A stretch of 64,000 nt of DNA from positions 233,117,035-233,181,034 of the forward strand of contig NC_057795.1 of the NCBI RefSeq assembly GCF_018294505.1, read 5' to 3'. Both the position numbers and the translations under genes were made by a program. The notes under the pieces are model-generated. The model made no database searches, was not told the DNA's origin, and was given only the letters and a program-made list of their open reading frames with translations. Source of the stretch: Triticum aestivum (Eukaryota; Streptophyta; Magnoliopsida; Poales; Poaceae). Positions 45,504 to 58,502 of the stretch are shown here, piece after piece; the stretch's first letter is position 1, and the number at the start of each line of letters is the position of its first letter.

Positions 45504-46751
45504 ACGGCCTCTCCAACCAGAATAAATGATCGGTCGTCAAGACCACGTACACGGTTAGACGAGTCTGGCGCACCACCTGTTGTAACAGCCCATATAAACC
45601 TGAGCTTGGGACAATGGATATACCCCCATAGGTGGCACTAGGGGCTGCATGCATGTAAAAAAGCCCATAGTTCGGCTTGACCTCATTAATACAATAACAT
45701 ATTGCATTCTCATGATCGGTTCAGAATAACCAATTTCTCGCACGAAGTCTTTCACCTGGGTTTTGCCTTTTTTCAGATGATCATCGTGCTACAGCCTTCC
45801 AGGATACGGCACAACGGAAATAAAGACGCAGACGTGCAACATGGCCCCACTCAAAGGTTTCGTTTTGGATTAAGACCCTGTGTAAACCTTTTTTAATGTC
45901 TGTTGTTGCTTCTTCCCCTCCGGACACTTAACACAACCGGAAGGGATACTGGCGTTATTGGCATTTCGTCACACCAGACTAATGCATGTACCTGGAAACT
46001 AAGGGCTCATTATCGAGGGCGTTACTCAGCCCAGTATATGTTGTAAAGTCTGAATACATTAGGGAGTGTTCAGCGTCGTGAGTTTGGCCTTATATGCATC
46101 AGCTCTGAATCATGTCTTTGGTCAATAGTTGTGTTTGCTCGGCTCCCGTGTTTTGCTACCTTATGTTCCGCTCTATCGGCTAAGGTGGCACCGGGAGAAC
46201 TACTGCGATTGTGCCCTGGTTCATCTGGATGAGCACCTCAGTAGAGAAAGCTGAAAACTGACTGTCATGATATAGCGCGAGACTGGTCAACCACTCGATG
46301 ACTCAACGGAATCTTCGCGATTCCTCCACATTAACGAAGGACCGGTTTCCTGGTCACGTACATACGCGCACCGTATTCGGATGAACACGGAAGTACCAGG
46401 GGCTATCTAGTAGCCCCACCGTCAAACTCCTATGGATAAGTGAAAGTGTTAAAGCTATATAGTCCGATTGTGCGGTTCGCCACGCTATCACCTCCTTAAC
46501 GGACCAAGACGTTGGATCAAGTGTGATTACGCGCTTTTCCAAACACCCCTGCATTATATGCATGGGGCTGAAGCCGACAACTGCAAACATTCAGGTTATG
46601 TACATACATACATAAACGGCCGCACGACAGGCACTATAATACTTTTAGGAAAAAGTATAAACACAACCCTTATAATGAAAATAGCATTGTTTTTACAATT
46701 CAGATACATGTCACTCGAACATGGTACTCTTCGAGCACTGAGCCTCTATTA
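45504..46751. other. Non-coding spacer between the convergent ORFs, outer element
   Basis: No ORF over 100 codons. Matches 52089-53297 of the inner element in inverted orientation. It must hold the 3' ends and terminator signals of the two convergent transcription units. Confidence 0.55.
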
Positions 46752-48111
46752 AATGGCACCTTCTAGGACTTCTTCAAAATAGTGCTCGGTCGGGTCCTGG
46801 CCTCCCGCTGGACCCCGGGTTGCAATAGCGGTAGCCTCCATCCCTGCCCAATATGTTTTAACATGGGCAACAGCCATCCGTGCACTCTCTATGCACGCCG
46901 ACCTCTTCACAGCGTCGATATGCGACATAGCACCAAGGAATTGTTGCACTAAACCAAAATAACTCTCCGGCCTTGGTCCCTTCGGCCAAGGATAATCCAT
47001 GACAGACCTCATGGCAAGCCCGAACAACCTATGGAGCTCAGCCCATGCAACCATTTTCTCATTCAACGACAGTGGACACATCGGGGAACTGAACTGCGAC
47101 CAGAACAACCTTTCCACCTCATGATCTTTTCGATCTTTGTAAAACTCAGTTGCATTAGCAGCACTCTTTGTCAGGTCCGCATACGCGTCTGTAGCACTCC
47201 ATAATTGGTCCAGAGGGGCATACTTTGGATCTCCGAACTTCATCTGCAACAAAAAGGGCCTCCCAGCCATGATATCTCCATCTTCATGAAGCTCCTCCCT
47301 TATCCCTCTAATTTCAGAGCGAGTTTCCTTGGCTGCTTCCAAGGCCTTCTTCAGGTCAGCCGCTTTCGCTTAGCTTTCCTTTTCAAGGAGCTCATATTGA
47401 CCGGCGACATCTTGCAGCTCAACAGCCATCTTGGCTATTTTTTCTTCGCTCTGGCGATGAGCAGCCTGTTCGGCACTTAACTCTTCAGCCGCCTTCAGGG
47501 CAGCCGCATCACTTATGCTGGCTTGTTCCTTGGCACGTGCGAGTTGCGTCTGAAGGGCCTCCACGGCAGCAGCTCCATCTGCAGTGACAGCATATTATAG
47601 ATACTAGCATAATGCTCCTCTTAATATTTGCTGACTAACCAAAAATGCATACCCTGTGCCTCGTCAAGCCGCTTGTTCACAAGCATGATGTCGACATCTG
47701 CCACGTCAAGCTGTCGCTTTAGTTCAGCAAAATCAGCAGTCCAGTCAGCTACCGGACCCTCAGCCACCTGCACATGGAAGCAGCGCGATCATTACCTGGG
47801 ACTATGATCCTTATTTTACCACCTCTGGATGGCAACCAGAGTCTTAGGGGCTACTATCTATACAGAGCACACCTAGCATGTGTGGTACTGTCAAAAATAC
47901 ATATATTATTTTGCGTACCTCAAAGCCTCTTAGCAGGCTCGTAAAAGCTTCATTCAAACCGCTTTGGGCGGATGAAGTCCTCTCAACCACCGTACCCATT
48001 AAGGTACGATGCGCCTCTAAGATAGCCGCTCGCTCCAGAAGACCCATCAGCATGTCCGGTCATGTGCCAGACAATCCCGGACTCTTTCTGTTGCCCCCCT
48101 TGGGAGCCGAA
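46752..48111 (-). pseudogene. Opposite-strand spliced ORF of the outer Fatima-like element, 3' exons
   Basis: Continuation of 58502-56911 after the inner insertion. Exons near 48050-47930 (ERAAILEAHRTLMGTVVERTS), 47765-47650 and 47575-46752. The last exon has a coiled-coil (AKEQASISDAAALKAAEELSAEQAAH), one stop near 47370, and a C-terminal domain with FGDPKYAPLDQLWSATDAYADL and FWSQFSSPMCPLSLNEKM, then GLVQQFLGAMSHIDA. Candidate splice sites match the inner copy. Function unknown. Confidence 0.65.
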
Positions 48112-48583
48112 TGTCGGTGTCAAAACCGGCGGATCTCGGGTAGGGGGTCCCGATCTGTGCGTCTAAGGCTAATGGTAACAGGAGGCAAGGGACATGATGT
48201 TTTACCCAGGTTCGGGCCCTCTCGATGGAGGTAAAACCCTACTTCCTGCTTGATTGATCTTGATGATATGGGTATTACAAGAGTTGATCTACCACGCGAT
48301 CGTAGAGGCTAAACACTAGAAGCTAGCCTATGATGATTATGATTGTCCTTCTGCGGACTAAACCCTCCGGTTTATATAGACACCACAGGGGGATAGGGTT
48401 TACACACAGTCGGTTACAAAGAAGGAGATCTAATATCCGGATCGCCAAGCTTGGCTTCCACACAAAGGAGAGTCCCATCCGGACACGGGACAAAGTCTTG
48501 AGTCTTGTATCTTCACGGTCCATCAGTCCGGCCAAAGTGTATAGTCCGGTTGTCCGGATACCCCCTAATCCAGGACTCCCTCA
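48112..48583 (-). repeat. 3' LTR of the inner Fatima-like element
   Basis: Plus-strand reading TGTCGGTGTCAAAACC...GGACTCCCTCA. The purine tract TTCAGGGGCTAC (minus strand) abuts it at 48584-48595. Confidence 0.93.
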
Positions 48584-49119
48584 GTAGCCCCTGAACTAGT
48601 CTTCAATGACGATGAGTCTGGTGCGTAGATTGTCTTCGACATTGCAAGGCGGGTTCCATCTCCGAATACTCCAAACCAGGTTAAGATTGTGTCCGACTCT
48701 GTGAGATAATTTCCACACACCACCGTAGAGAGCATAACTCTTTACAAATCTAATCTGCTGACAATCTTTCTACGGCGTGCCCTTAAACTGTGGCCTGGCT
48801 CAATACGAGCTGGTTTTTCTCGGCCTGCCTCGACACGTGTTGCGAGGCGGTTTTATTGGCACGCCTTTGTTGAAGCAGAGATCGTGTTCCCCTTATTGCG
48901 GGCTTCTCCATCAAAACGGGCGCGTGCAACCCCACGACGCCTGTTGGTATGACTTCGTGTTTTTAGGTAAGTCCCAAGCGTTTACACCGGGGACGCTTGA
49001 TATTCACCCCCTTTATAGAGGGGCCGAGGCCTATCCCTCTTTCCTACCACGCTTGTGCCTTTCCGCATCTCGAGTTCCAACACCTGAAGCCCAAGCTTAG
49101 GCACTTCGGATCTTCAATC

Positions 49120-52088
49120 ATGTCCGGATCCAACCTTAAAGGCCGGTGGATGGCCTCCTCCATCACATAGGAGGACGTTGCGAAGTTTAGGGAGGTCAGA
49201 TATCTGACCGCCGACATCAAGCATAGGCTTCCTGCTCCAGGGCAGGTCATCCCTACTCCCGAGCCCAACGAGAGCGTCCTATTTGTTTCCCACTTCCTCT
49301 GTGGCTTAGGCTTCTCCCTTGATCCCTTTGTGAGAGGGCTCATGTTCTATTACGGGCTAGATTTTCATGATCTAGCTCCAGACTCCATCCTTCACATCTC
49401 GTCGTTCATTGTTGCCTGTGAAGCCTTCCTCCACATCACCCCGCACTTCGGCTTATGGCTTAAGACCTTAAATGTGAAGCCAAAGATGATTGAGGGGCGA
49501 CATGCGGAGTGTGGAGGTGCTGCAATAAGCAGGAACGCCGACGCCCTATGGACAGAGGGCTTCTTCCCGGAGGTGTTCGATCTATGGCAGTGGAGGTAGT
49601 TTTACGTCACGGCTCACAGAGGCACAAAGTGGGTGGCTGCCCTTGACTTCCGTTCGGTCCCTCCGCCTCAACTGGTGTCATGGGCTAATGTGGGACTGGA
49701 TTGGGGGCCTGCTAATGATGTTCCAACATTGCAGAGCCGCATTAGGGAGCTCCTTGAGAGGGACATTAGTCTTGTCAGTGTAATTCAGGTAATGCTAGTC
49801 TGACGGATCTTGCCGTGCAAACATCGGCCTCTCCGGATGTGGGAGTTCAACCTAGAAGGTCCGTGTACTATTCTGCACTTCTTCGGAATGACGCTCGAAG
49901 GGATGTGTAAGTTATTCTTTGGACCACAAGTAAAGTGTCCGGACACCACCGAGGATGCGGGCCTGAGCTGCAACCGCCCAGATACCCAAGTAAGTAACCC
50001 AGAAACCGAACACTTTGTTTATATTTATCATGACTTTGTTCTGAAAACCATCCGCGACCAGGAATGGCTCAGCAAGGCGGAGAGAATCAGGTGTCCGGCA
50101 CCGCTTCCCGAAGGCTCACCTAGTCTTGCCATAGCCAGGATGCTTAGTCGTGTGCTAAGTCAAGTGCCCTCGGGGAAAGATGTAGTGAAGAACAGAGAAG
50201 AAGAGCTTCACACGTTGGACATCCAAACCCGGGGAATTACTACCTCTGCAAAAGAGGATAATCGGGGAGAGGAATCTACGGTCTCCTCCCCCCACGGGAA
50301 GAAGAGGGCCGCCTCCGAAGACTTGGAGACGGAGGTGCCTAGACAAGGGAAGAAAACTTCACCAGGGGGCCCTGCCTCGAAGGGTGTCCTCACCACGCCA
50401 TGCCCGCAAACGGGCCAGCCCTCGGCCGAGTTGTAAGTTAATCGTAAACACAAAGCTACCACTTCCTCCTCCGAGAACAATAACCAGGATCCATCCTTTG
50501 CAGTCCGGCTAGCAGCTCTTCTCGATAGAGTTTGTCTTCGGGGAATCTTCTTCAAGAGATGATGGAGAGTGAAACCCCACCAGCCTCTCTGCCTCATGGG
50601 GTGGGCAACCCTGAGGTGTCGTCACGGAGGAGTCCAGATTTGCTGAGGCCAGAAGCTAATACTTCGGCCGCCCTGAGCCCGGAGCGTTCGGCTCCCACGG
50701 GGGGCGATAAGAAGGGTCCGGCACAGTTCGGCGACCGGCCGGACACGCTGACGGGCCTTCTGGAGCAAGCTGCTCTCTCAAAGGATCAACGTTCATTAAT
50801 GAGCATGGTGCTTGAGAAGATTTCATCCGCCACAAGCGGGTTGAATGAAGCTTTTACGAGCCTGCTCAAAGGCTTTGAGGTATGTAATGAAATACGTAAT
50901 TTTTTGATTGTGGCGCACGCTCTAGGTGTGCTCCGTATAGATAGTAGCCCCTGAGACTCTGGTTGCCAGCCCTAGGCGGCAAACGAAGTATCAACTTGCT
51001 AAGTAATGATCGCACTATATTCATGCGCAGGTGGCTAAGGGTCCGGCGGCCGACCGGTCCGTTGAAGTCGACGAACTGAGGCGATAGATTGTTGTGGATG
51101 CCGACATCACACTTGTGAACAAGCGGCTTAACGAGTCACAAAGTATGTGCTCTGCTTTCCTTATTTATATAGGCAATATTTAAGAGGAGCATAATGTTAA
51201 TGATATGCTTCGACTGCAGGCGGAGCTGCTGCCGTGGAGGCCCTGAAGGCGGAGCTTGCCCTAGCCAAGGAGCAAGCCCGGGGTAGCAATGCGGCTGCCC
51301 TAAAGGCGGCCGAAGAGTTGAGAGCCGAATAGGCTGCTCATCGCCGAAGCGAAGATAAAATAGCCGAGATGGCTGTGGAGCTGAAAAACGCCGCCGGCCG
51401 GTATGAGCTCCTTGAGAAAGAGAATCAGGCGAAGTCGGCTGGCCTAAATAAGGCCCTTGATGCGGTAAAGGAGACACGTTCTAAAATTAGGGATGCGCGG
51501 GAGGAGCTTCGACAGGCCGGAGAAATCGCGGCTGGAAGCCCTTATTTGTTGCGGATGAAGTTCTTAGGTCCAAAGTACACTCCTCTGGATCGGCGCTGGA
51601 GCCCTGCAGACGCGTATGCGGATCTGGCAAAGAGTACGGCTGATGCGGCCAAGTTTTTCGTGGCTCAAAAAGATAATGAAGTGGAAAGGCTGTTTTGGTC
51701 GCAATTCAGTACTCCAACATGCCCGTTCCCATTGAGTGAAAGGATGGCCGCTGTGGCCAAGCTCCATAGGTTGTCTGGTCTTGCAATGAGGTCTGTAATG
51801 GACCATCTATGGCCAAAGGGGCCGAAGCCGGACAGTTATTTTGGTTTAGTGCAACAATTCCTTGGTGCCGTATCACGAGTCGATGCCATGAAGAGGTCGG
51901 CGTGCATAGAGGGTGCACGGATGGCTCTTGCCTGTGTTAAAACATATTGGACAGATATGGAGGCCACCATCATTGCAACCCAGAATCCGGCGGGAAGCCA
52001 GGATCCAGCTGAGCACTACTTGGAGCAGGTAACAGAAGGTGCTCGTTTAATAGAGGCTCAGTGCTCAAAGAATGTCATGTTCGAGTGA
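49120..52088 (+). pseudogene. Opposite-strand spliced ORF of the inner Fatima-like element (Transposase_28-type N-terminus)
   Basis: Starts MSGSNLKGRWMASS at 49120; one TAG near 49168. Then the domain found as 'putative gypsy type transposon' (PF04195) runs from about 49260 to 49990: HFLCGLGFSLDPFVRGLMFY, ISSFIVACEAFLHITPHFGL, MIEGRHAECGG, and PPPQLVSWANVGLDWGP. Stops near 49597 and 49800 break it. Introns with GTAAGT or GTATGT donors are visible: after DTQ at 49990 (to ~50063), after SAEL at 50435, after FEV near 50880, and 51144 to ~51217. The later exons encode coiled-coil (51230-51500) and a C-terminal domain ending at 52088. Function unknown. Confidence 0.7.
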
Positions 52089-53297
52089 CAAATCGTTCCG
52101 TTGTAAAAACAATTGTATTTTAATTATAGAGGCTATATTTATACTTTCGCTCGAAAGTGTTATTGTGCCTCCTGTGCGGCCGTTTGATGTATATATAACG
52201 TGAAAGTTAGCAGTCGTTGGCTTCAGCCCCCATGCATACAATGCGGGGGTGTTCGCGAAAAGATGCGTAATCACACTTGATCCAACGTCTTGGTCCGTTA
52301 AGGAGGTGATCGCATGTCGAACTAGGCAACCAGACTATATAGCTTTAACACTTTCACTTAGCCATAGGAGTTTGATAGTGGGGCTACTATGTAGCCCCTG
52401 GTACCTTCGCGTGCATCCAGATACGGGCGCGTGTGTACATGACTGGGGATCGAACATCCCTTCGTTAATGCGGAGGAACCCTAAAGATTCCGATGAGTCC
52501 TCGAGTGGTTGACCAGTCTCTCGCTATATCATGACAGTCAGTTTTCGGCTTTCTCTACTGAGGTGCTTGTCCGGAATAACCAGGGCACAATCGCAGTAGT
52601 TCTCCTTTGGCCGCCTTAGCCGATAGAAACGGAACGTAAGGCGACAAACCCAAGAGCCGGGCAAACCCAACATTTGACCAAAGACATGATTCGGAGCTGA
52701 TGCATATAAGTCCAAACTCGCGACGCCGAACACTCCCGAAGGTATTCGGACTTTATAACATATATTGAGCTGAGTAACGCCCTTTATTATGAACCCTGTA
52801 TTTCCAGGTACGTGCACTAGTCTGTCGTGGGAAATGCCAATAACGCCAGTATCCCCTGTGGGTGTAGTACCCGTGGGATGTTAAGAACAAGAGACAATAA
52901 AGAAGCTTTACACAGGGGCTTAATCTAAAGAGAAACCTTTGAGAGGGGCCCTGCTGCACGTCTGCGCCTTTGTCTCTGTTGTGCCGTGTCCTGGGAGGGT
53001 ATCGCACGAATGGTGTCTGTAAAAAGGAAAACTCATGTAAAAGAGTATGAAGTAATCGTGCGAAGAATTGATTATTATCAATCGATAGTAGAAGTGTAAG
53101 ACATTGGTCTGTAAATAAGATCAAGCCAAAAGGTGGGCTCTATTGAATATCTGTAGCCCCTGGTGTCCTCTATGGGATTACATGTATAGCACCCAACTCA
53201 GGTTTATCTAAGCTGTTACCCACGGTGGTGTGCTGGACTCGTCTAGCCGTGTCCGTGGTCTTAACGACCGATCATGCATTCTGATATTAGAGGCCGC
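52089..53297. other. Non-coding spacer between the convergent ORFs, inner element
   Basis: Inverted counterpart of 45504-46751. No ORF of note. Confidence 0.55.
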
Positions 53298-56200
53298 TTA
53301 GTGTCTGGCTGCTAGAGCCGTCGCATACTCTTCCACACGTAAGGAACGCTCTGTATTTCCGTTAACAGTGATGACGCCACATGGACCGGGCATCTTGAGT
53401 TTAAGGTAGGCGTAGTGCGGTACTGCGTTGAAGCGGGCGAAGGCCGTTCTTCCGAGCAATGCATGATAACCAGTTCGGAGGGGAACGATGGTGAAGAGTA
53501 ATTCTTCGCTTCTGAAGTTGTCTTGAGAACCGAATGTCACCTCTAAAATGAGGGAGCCCCTGCAGCGGGCCTCAACACCTGGTATCACCCCTTCAAAGGT
53601 GGTATTACTTTGGCTGATTCTGGATGGGTCTATCCCCATCCTGCGGACAGTGTCCTGGTATATTGGATTGAGACTATTGCCTTCGTCCATGAGGACACGA
53701 GTGAGATGGTATCCGTCGATTATTGGGTCAAGCACCAAGGCAGCCCATCCTCCGTGCCGCGTACTAGTCGGGTAGTCCCTGTGATCAAAGGTGATCGGGC
53801 AGTCCGACCAATCGTTAAGTTTGGGGGTGACGGGCTCTACAGCGTATGCGTCTATGAGCGCGCGTTTGCGCCTTCTATTGGGTATGTGAGTCACGTAGAT
53901 CATGTTTGCTGTCTTTACCTCTGGTGGGAATTTTTTCTGTCCCCTAGTGTTCGGCTGGCGAGGCTGATCCTCGTCTTCACTTGGTGTTTCCTTTCCCTTG
54001 CGTTCGGCATTTAACTTGCCGGCCTGCTAAAAGACCTGACATTCTCTGTGAGTGTGGGGTGCCATGAATTTGGCACAGTCTGTCCAGGACTTTGTTCAAG
54101 CCGGACGGTCCCTCTTTGCTGCCTTTAAATGGCTTCTTTTGTTGATTGGGTTGAGAGCCCCTGAATCCGGCGTTGACCGCTGTGTTGTCCGGACTTTCTT
54201 CCTTGTTTCGACGCTTGTTTTTATTGCTCCGTGGATTCCCGTTGCCATCCCTGATTTGGGATGTGCCTGGTCGCTGGTGCCTCTACGGGCCAACCAGCTA
54301 TCTTCACCCGCGCAAAAGCGGGTCATAAGGCTTGTTAAGGCTGCCATTGTCCTCGGATTTTCTTGGCCGAGGTGTCTGGCGAGCCACTCATCCCTGATAC
54401 TGTGCTTGAAAGCCGTTCAGGCTTCGGCATCCGGACAATGGACAACTTGATTCTTCTTAGTGAGGAATCTATACCAAAGCTTGCGGGCGGACTCTCCGGG
54501 CCGTTGAATTATGTGACTTAAATCGTCAGCGTCCGGAGGTCGGACATAGGTTCCTTGAAAATTGGCCCTGAAAGCGTCCTCAAGTTCCTCCCAACTTCCG
54601 ATTGAATTTTCGGGGAGGCTTTTCAACCAGTGCCGAGCTGGTCCTTTCAACTTGAGGGGAAGGTATTTTCTGGCGTGGAGGTCGTCTCCACGAGCCATGT
54701 GGATGTGAAGGATAAAATCCTCAATCCAGACCCCGGGGTCTGTCGTTCCGGCATATGCCTCTATGTTCACGGGTTTAAAACCCTGTGGAAATTCGTGGTC
54801 CAATACCTCTTCGGTGAAGCACAGAGGGTGAGCGGCCCCTCTGTATCTGGACATGTTGTGGCATGCTATCGACTGTTGTTGTGTCCGGTGCTGATTCTGA
54901 ACTGGTATTCGATCAGTTTGATCGTTTTGGTGACCATAATCCTGCGCCTGAGCGTGTCCTCTAGATCCATAGATGGACCTCGTCACGCCGGCCTTTTTGT
55001 CCAGGAGCTCACGTAAATCGTGTGTGGCGTCAGTAGCTGCTCTGTCGTTGTCATGAAGTGGTTGTTCCGACTTACCGGCCGTATTGTTCTTCGGCGGAAT
55101 GGCCTCATCGTCGAATTCTGGCAGCAGCTTGCGCTTTGGATAGCTCTTTGTGTGGCGATCGTCACCGTATTTTTCTTCAGTGTCTAACACTTTATTCCAT
55201 CTGCGGTTGAGCGTTTCCTGCGCGGCCTTAAGCCTTTCGTTCTGCTTCTTTAGACTTCTAGCACTGGCCATAAGCCTTCTGTGGAGGTTATCTCATTCCA
55301 AACGTTTTTCCGGGATGATGAATGCATCGTCGTCCGGGCTGTGCTCCTCTCCTGGGGCAGGTTGATGAGTTTGGCCCTCGGGATCGCTGTGATCGGGCGT
55401 CTGCTCCGGGCTGTGTTCGGCATGACCTGGCTCATCCTGCGCCATTGCTGGGTCCATATGGTCATTGTTGCCTGGGATGTCGATCTTTCTAGTGCTGTTA
55501 TCGCTATTTTTACTGTGGCTGGACTTAGAGCGGCGTCTGCGCCGTTGTTTTGGCTTTTGTCCGGGGGTTTTATCCTCCATTTTGTCGCCATCGTCCTCCT
55601 TAGGCGTGTCCACCATGTATATATCATATGATGAGGTGGCAGTCCAGCGCCCCGTGGGCGGTGGTTCTGAATCATCCCCTGCACCGTCGTCCATACCATC
55701 GGTGTCATCAGAGTCAAAGTCAAGCATGTCTGTTATGTCATTGACATTGGCTATGAAGTGGATGGTGGGTGGGCAACGAATTTCTTCGTCGCCGTCTTCC
55801 CTCTCGTGCCAGACATAGTTCAGCCAAGAGTCTCCTAACAAAGAGAGAGTCCTTAATGAATTCAGCATGTCGCCCAAGGGCGAGTGCTGGAAGATATCCG
55901 CAGCGACGAACTCCATTATCGGAGCCCAACCAGATTCGGTGGGCTCGGGGGCGCGCGGTCTGGGCCCTACAGCCGGACACAAGTCCGGGGGTCCGGTGAC
56001 ACAGACTTCCTTGGGGGCGGAGTCTGTGTTCGGCTCTACCGCCGATGAGTGTTCGGCCTCCGGGGCAGGATCCATCCACCTGTCCTCGGACAACGCGATC
56101 TGCCCCGGATTTAGGTCCGGAGCTATTGCAGGTGCGATATCCCGCGTATTGTCTGATAGCAGGTCTAAGCCGTGCTCGTCGTGACTGTTCAGCGCTCCTG

Positions 56201-56400
56201 GCGTAGGCCCAAATCCATCGAAGATCAAGTCTCCGCAGACATCGGCCGTGTAGTTCAAGTTTCCGAACCTGACCTGATGGCCAGGGGCGTAGCTGTCGAT
56301 CTGCTCCAGATGGCCAAGCGAATTGGCCCGCAGTGCGAAGCCGCCGAACACGAAGATCTGTCTGGGGGAAAAGTCTCACCCTGGACCGCGTTGTTGTTGA
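53298..56400 (-). pseudogene. Gag-protease of the inner Fatima-like element
   Basis: Minus-strand frame from the leader at ~56400, with a shift near 56350 (the frame is then open 56351-55293), a small shift to 55271-54417, a TGA at 54414-54416, further shifts at 54350-53905, and an open protease end 53903-53298. The gag domain (VWIEDFILHIHMARGDDLHA, SWEELEDAFRANFQG) matches the outer copy. The protease site reads VLMDEGNSLNPIY, further from consensus than the outer copy. The final block YLKLKMPGPCGVITVNGN is intact. It ends at a TAA/TAG just before 53298. Confidence 0.82.
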
Positions 56401-56443
56401 TGATTGCAGCAACGACACAGAGGACTCTCAATGAATGCACCAA

Positions 56444-56910
56444 TGTCGGTGTCAAAACCGGCGGATCTCGGGTAGGGGGTCCCGATCTGTGCGTCTAAGG
56501 CTAATGGTAACAGGAGGCAAGGGACACGATGTTTTACCCAGGTTCGGGCCCTCTCGATGGAGGTAAAACCCTACTTCCTGCTTGATTGATCTTGATGATA
56601 TGAGTATTACAAGAGTTGATCTACCACGAGATCGTAGAGGCTAAACCCTAGAAGCTAGCCTATGATGATTATTATTGTCCTTCTACGGACTAAACCCTCC
56701 AGTTTATATAGAACCGGAGGGGGCTAGGGTTTACACAGAGTTGGTTACAAAGAAAGAGATCATCCGGATCGCCAATCTTGTCTTCCACGCAAAGGAGAGT
56801 CCCATCCGGACACGGGACAAAGTCTTGAGTCTTGTATCTTCACGGTCCATCAGTCCGACCAAAGTATATAGTCCGACTGTCCGGATACCCACTAATCCAG
56901 GACTCCCACA
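56444..56910 (-). repeat. 5' LTR of the inner Fatima-like element
   Basis: 467 bp, inverted orientation, ending GACTCCCACA (canonical GACTCCCTCA). Very similar to 48112-48583. The primer site follows on the minus strand below 56444. Confidence 0.93.
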
Positions 56911-58502
56911 CGGAATACTCCGGACTACGGGCAGCCGGAGTGTTAACTTCTGGCCTGGGCGGATCAGGAGAAATCCTCCGTGATGACACCTCGGGGTCGT
57001 CCGCCCCATGTGGCGGGGAGGCAGGCGGAGGCGTTTCGCTCTCCATCATCTCCGGAAGAAGATATCCCGAAGACGAACTCTGTTGAGAAGGGATACGAGC
57101 CGGACTGCAAGATATATGTCTCGGTTATTATTCTCAGAGATAAAACAGGATATATTTACCAATGTACTTTTTTTTACTTACAGCTCGATGGAGGGCTGGC
57201 CCCCTTGCGGGTGTTGTGCGGTAAGGACGCCCTCTGAGGCAGGCCCCCTGGCAAGGATTTCTTCCCTCGTTTGGAAACCTCCGTTTCCAAGTCTTCAGAG
57301 GTGGCCCTTTTCTTCCCGTGAGGAGAGGGGATGTTAGATTCACCTCCCCTATTATCCTCCTTCACGGAGGCACTTACTCCCCCGATTTGGATGTGTAAAG
57401 TATGAAGCCCGCCTGTGGCTTCTCTATTCCTCCCCTCATCTTCTCCTGACGGCACCTGATACGGTGCACGCTCAAGCATCCTGGTTAATAAAGGATCCGG
57501 CGAGCCTTCGGGAAGGGGGGCCGAACACCTGATCCTCTCTGCCTTTCTTATCTAGTCCTGGCAGAGAGTGATTTTTCAGAATGATGTTGTAACAAACATA
57601 AAGGACGCCATGTTCGGTAGCAGAATTACTTACTTGGGTATCCGGACGGTTGCAGTTGAGACCCGCATCCTCGATGGTGTCCGGACACTTTATTTGTGAT
57701 GCGAAGAACAATCCATACATCTCTTTGAGCGTCACGCCGAAGAATTGTTGAATAGTTCGTGGTCCTTCCGGGTTGAACTCCCACATACGGAGAGATCGAC
57801 GTTGGCATGGAAGGACCCGACGAACCAGCATTACTTGCATTACCTTGACAAGACTGACATCCCTCTTAAGGAGGTCTTGGATGCGGCTTTGTAGTGTTAG
57901 CACATCGTTAACTGGCCCCCAGTCTAGCCCCTTGTTGACCCATGACGCCAGTTGAGGCGGAGGGCCCGAGCAGAGCGCTGGAGTGGCCGCCCGCTTTGTA
58001 CCTCGGGGATCTGTGATGTAAAACCACTCCCATGGCCATAAGTCGGAAACCACCGTGAAGGAACCCTTTGGCCATGGGGCGTCGGTGCCTTTGCTTATTA
58101 TACCGCCTGCGCACTCCGCGTGATGCCCGTCAATCATCTTCGGCCTCACACTGAAGGTCTTGAGCCATAGGACGAAGTGGGGGGTGATGCGGAGGGAGGC
58201 TTCACACACGACGATAAATGATGAGATGTGAAGGATGAAATCCGGAGCTAGATCATGGAAATCTAGCCTGAATAGAACATGAGCCCTCTCACAAAGGGAT
58301 CAAGACTAAAACCTAGCCCTCGGAGGAAGTGGGAAATAAAAACGACACTCTCGTTGGGTTCGGGAGTGGGGATGACCTGCCCTTGAGCAGGCAGCCTGTG
58401 CGGGATTTCGGCGGTGAGATACCTGGCCTCCCTAAGCTTCTTGATGTCCTCCTCTGTGATAGAGGAGGTCATCCACCGGCCTTGAAGGTTGGATCCGGAC
58501 AT
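56911..58502 (-). pseudogene. Opposite-strand spliced ORF of the outer Fatima-like element, 5' exons (Transposase_28-type)
   Basis: The ATG at 58502 begins MSGSNLQGRWMTSSITEED. The PF04195-type domain spans about 58390-57640: HFLRGLGFSLDPFVRGLMFY, a stop at 58263 with a base change, then CEASLRITPHFVLWLKTF, MIDGHHAECAGG and PPPQLASWVNKGLDWGP. A GTAAGT donor after DTQ (about 57634) matches the inner copy. The next exon (about 57560-57180) has PSGEDEGRN and SPHGKKRATSEDLETEVSKR. The last part (57049-56911) is MMESETPPPASPPHG..., cut by the inner insertion. The two copies share exon layout. Confidence 0.7.

Larger units (their letters stand above)
48112..56910 (-). mobile_element. Inner Fatima-like element, inverted, nested in the outer copy
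   Basis: LTRs at 48112-48583 and 56444-56910. Flanking bases CCGAA (48107-48111) and CGGAA (56911-56915) are a target duplication with one change. 8.8 kb. Same layout as the outer copy but on the other strand: gag-protease minus (about 56400-53298), spliced ORF plus (49120-52088). It interrupts the outer copy's spliced ORF at CCGGAGTATTCCG/TTCGGCTCCC, where the inner copy itself reads GCCCGGAGCGTTCGGCTCCC. That confirms the breakpoint. Confidence 0.93.

Noticed and set aside
55769..56498. Plus-strand ORFs opposite the inner gag
   Set aside because: Shadows of the minus-strand gag coding region; the outer copy does not keep them.
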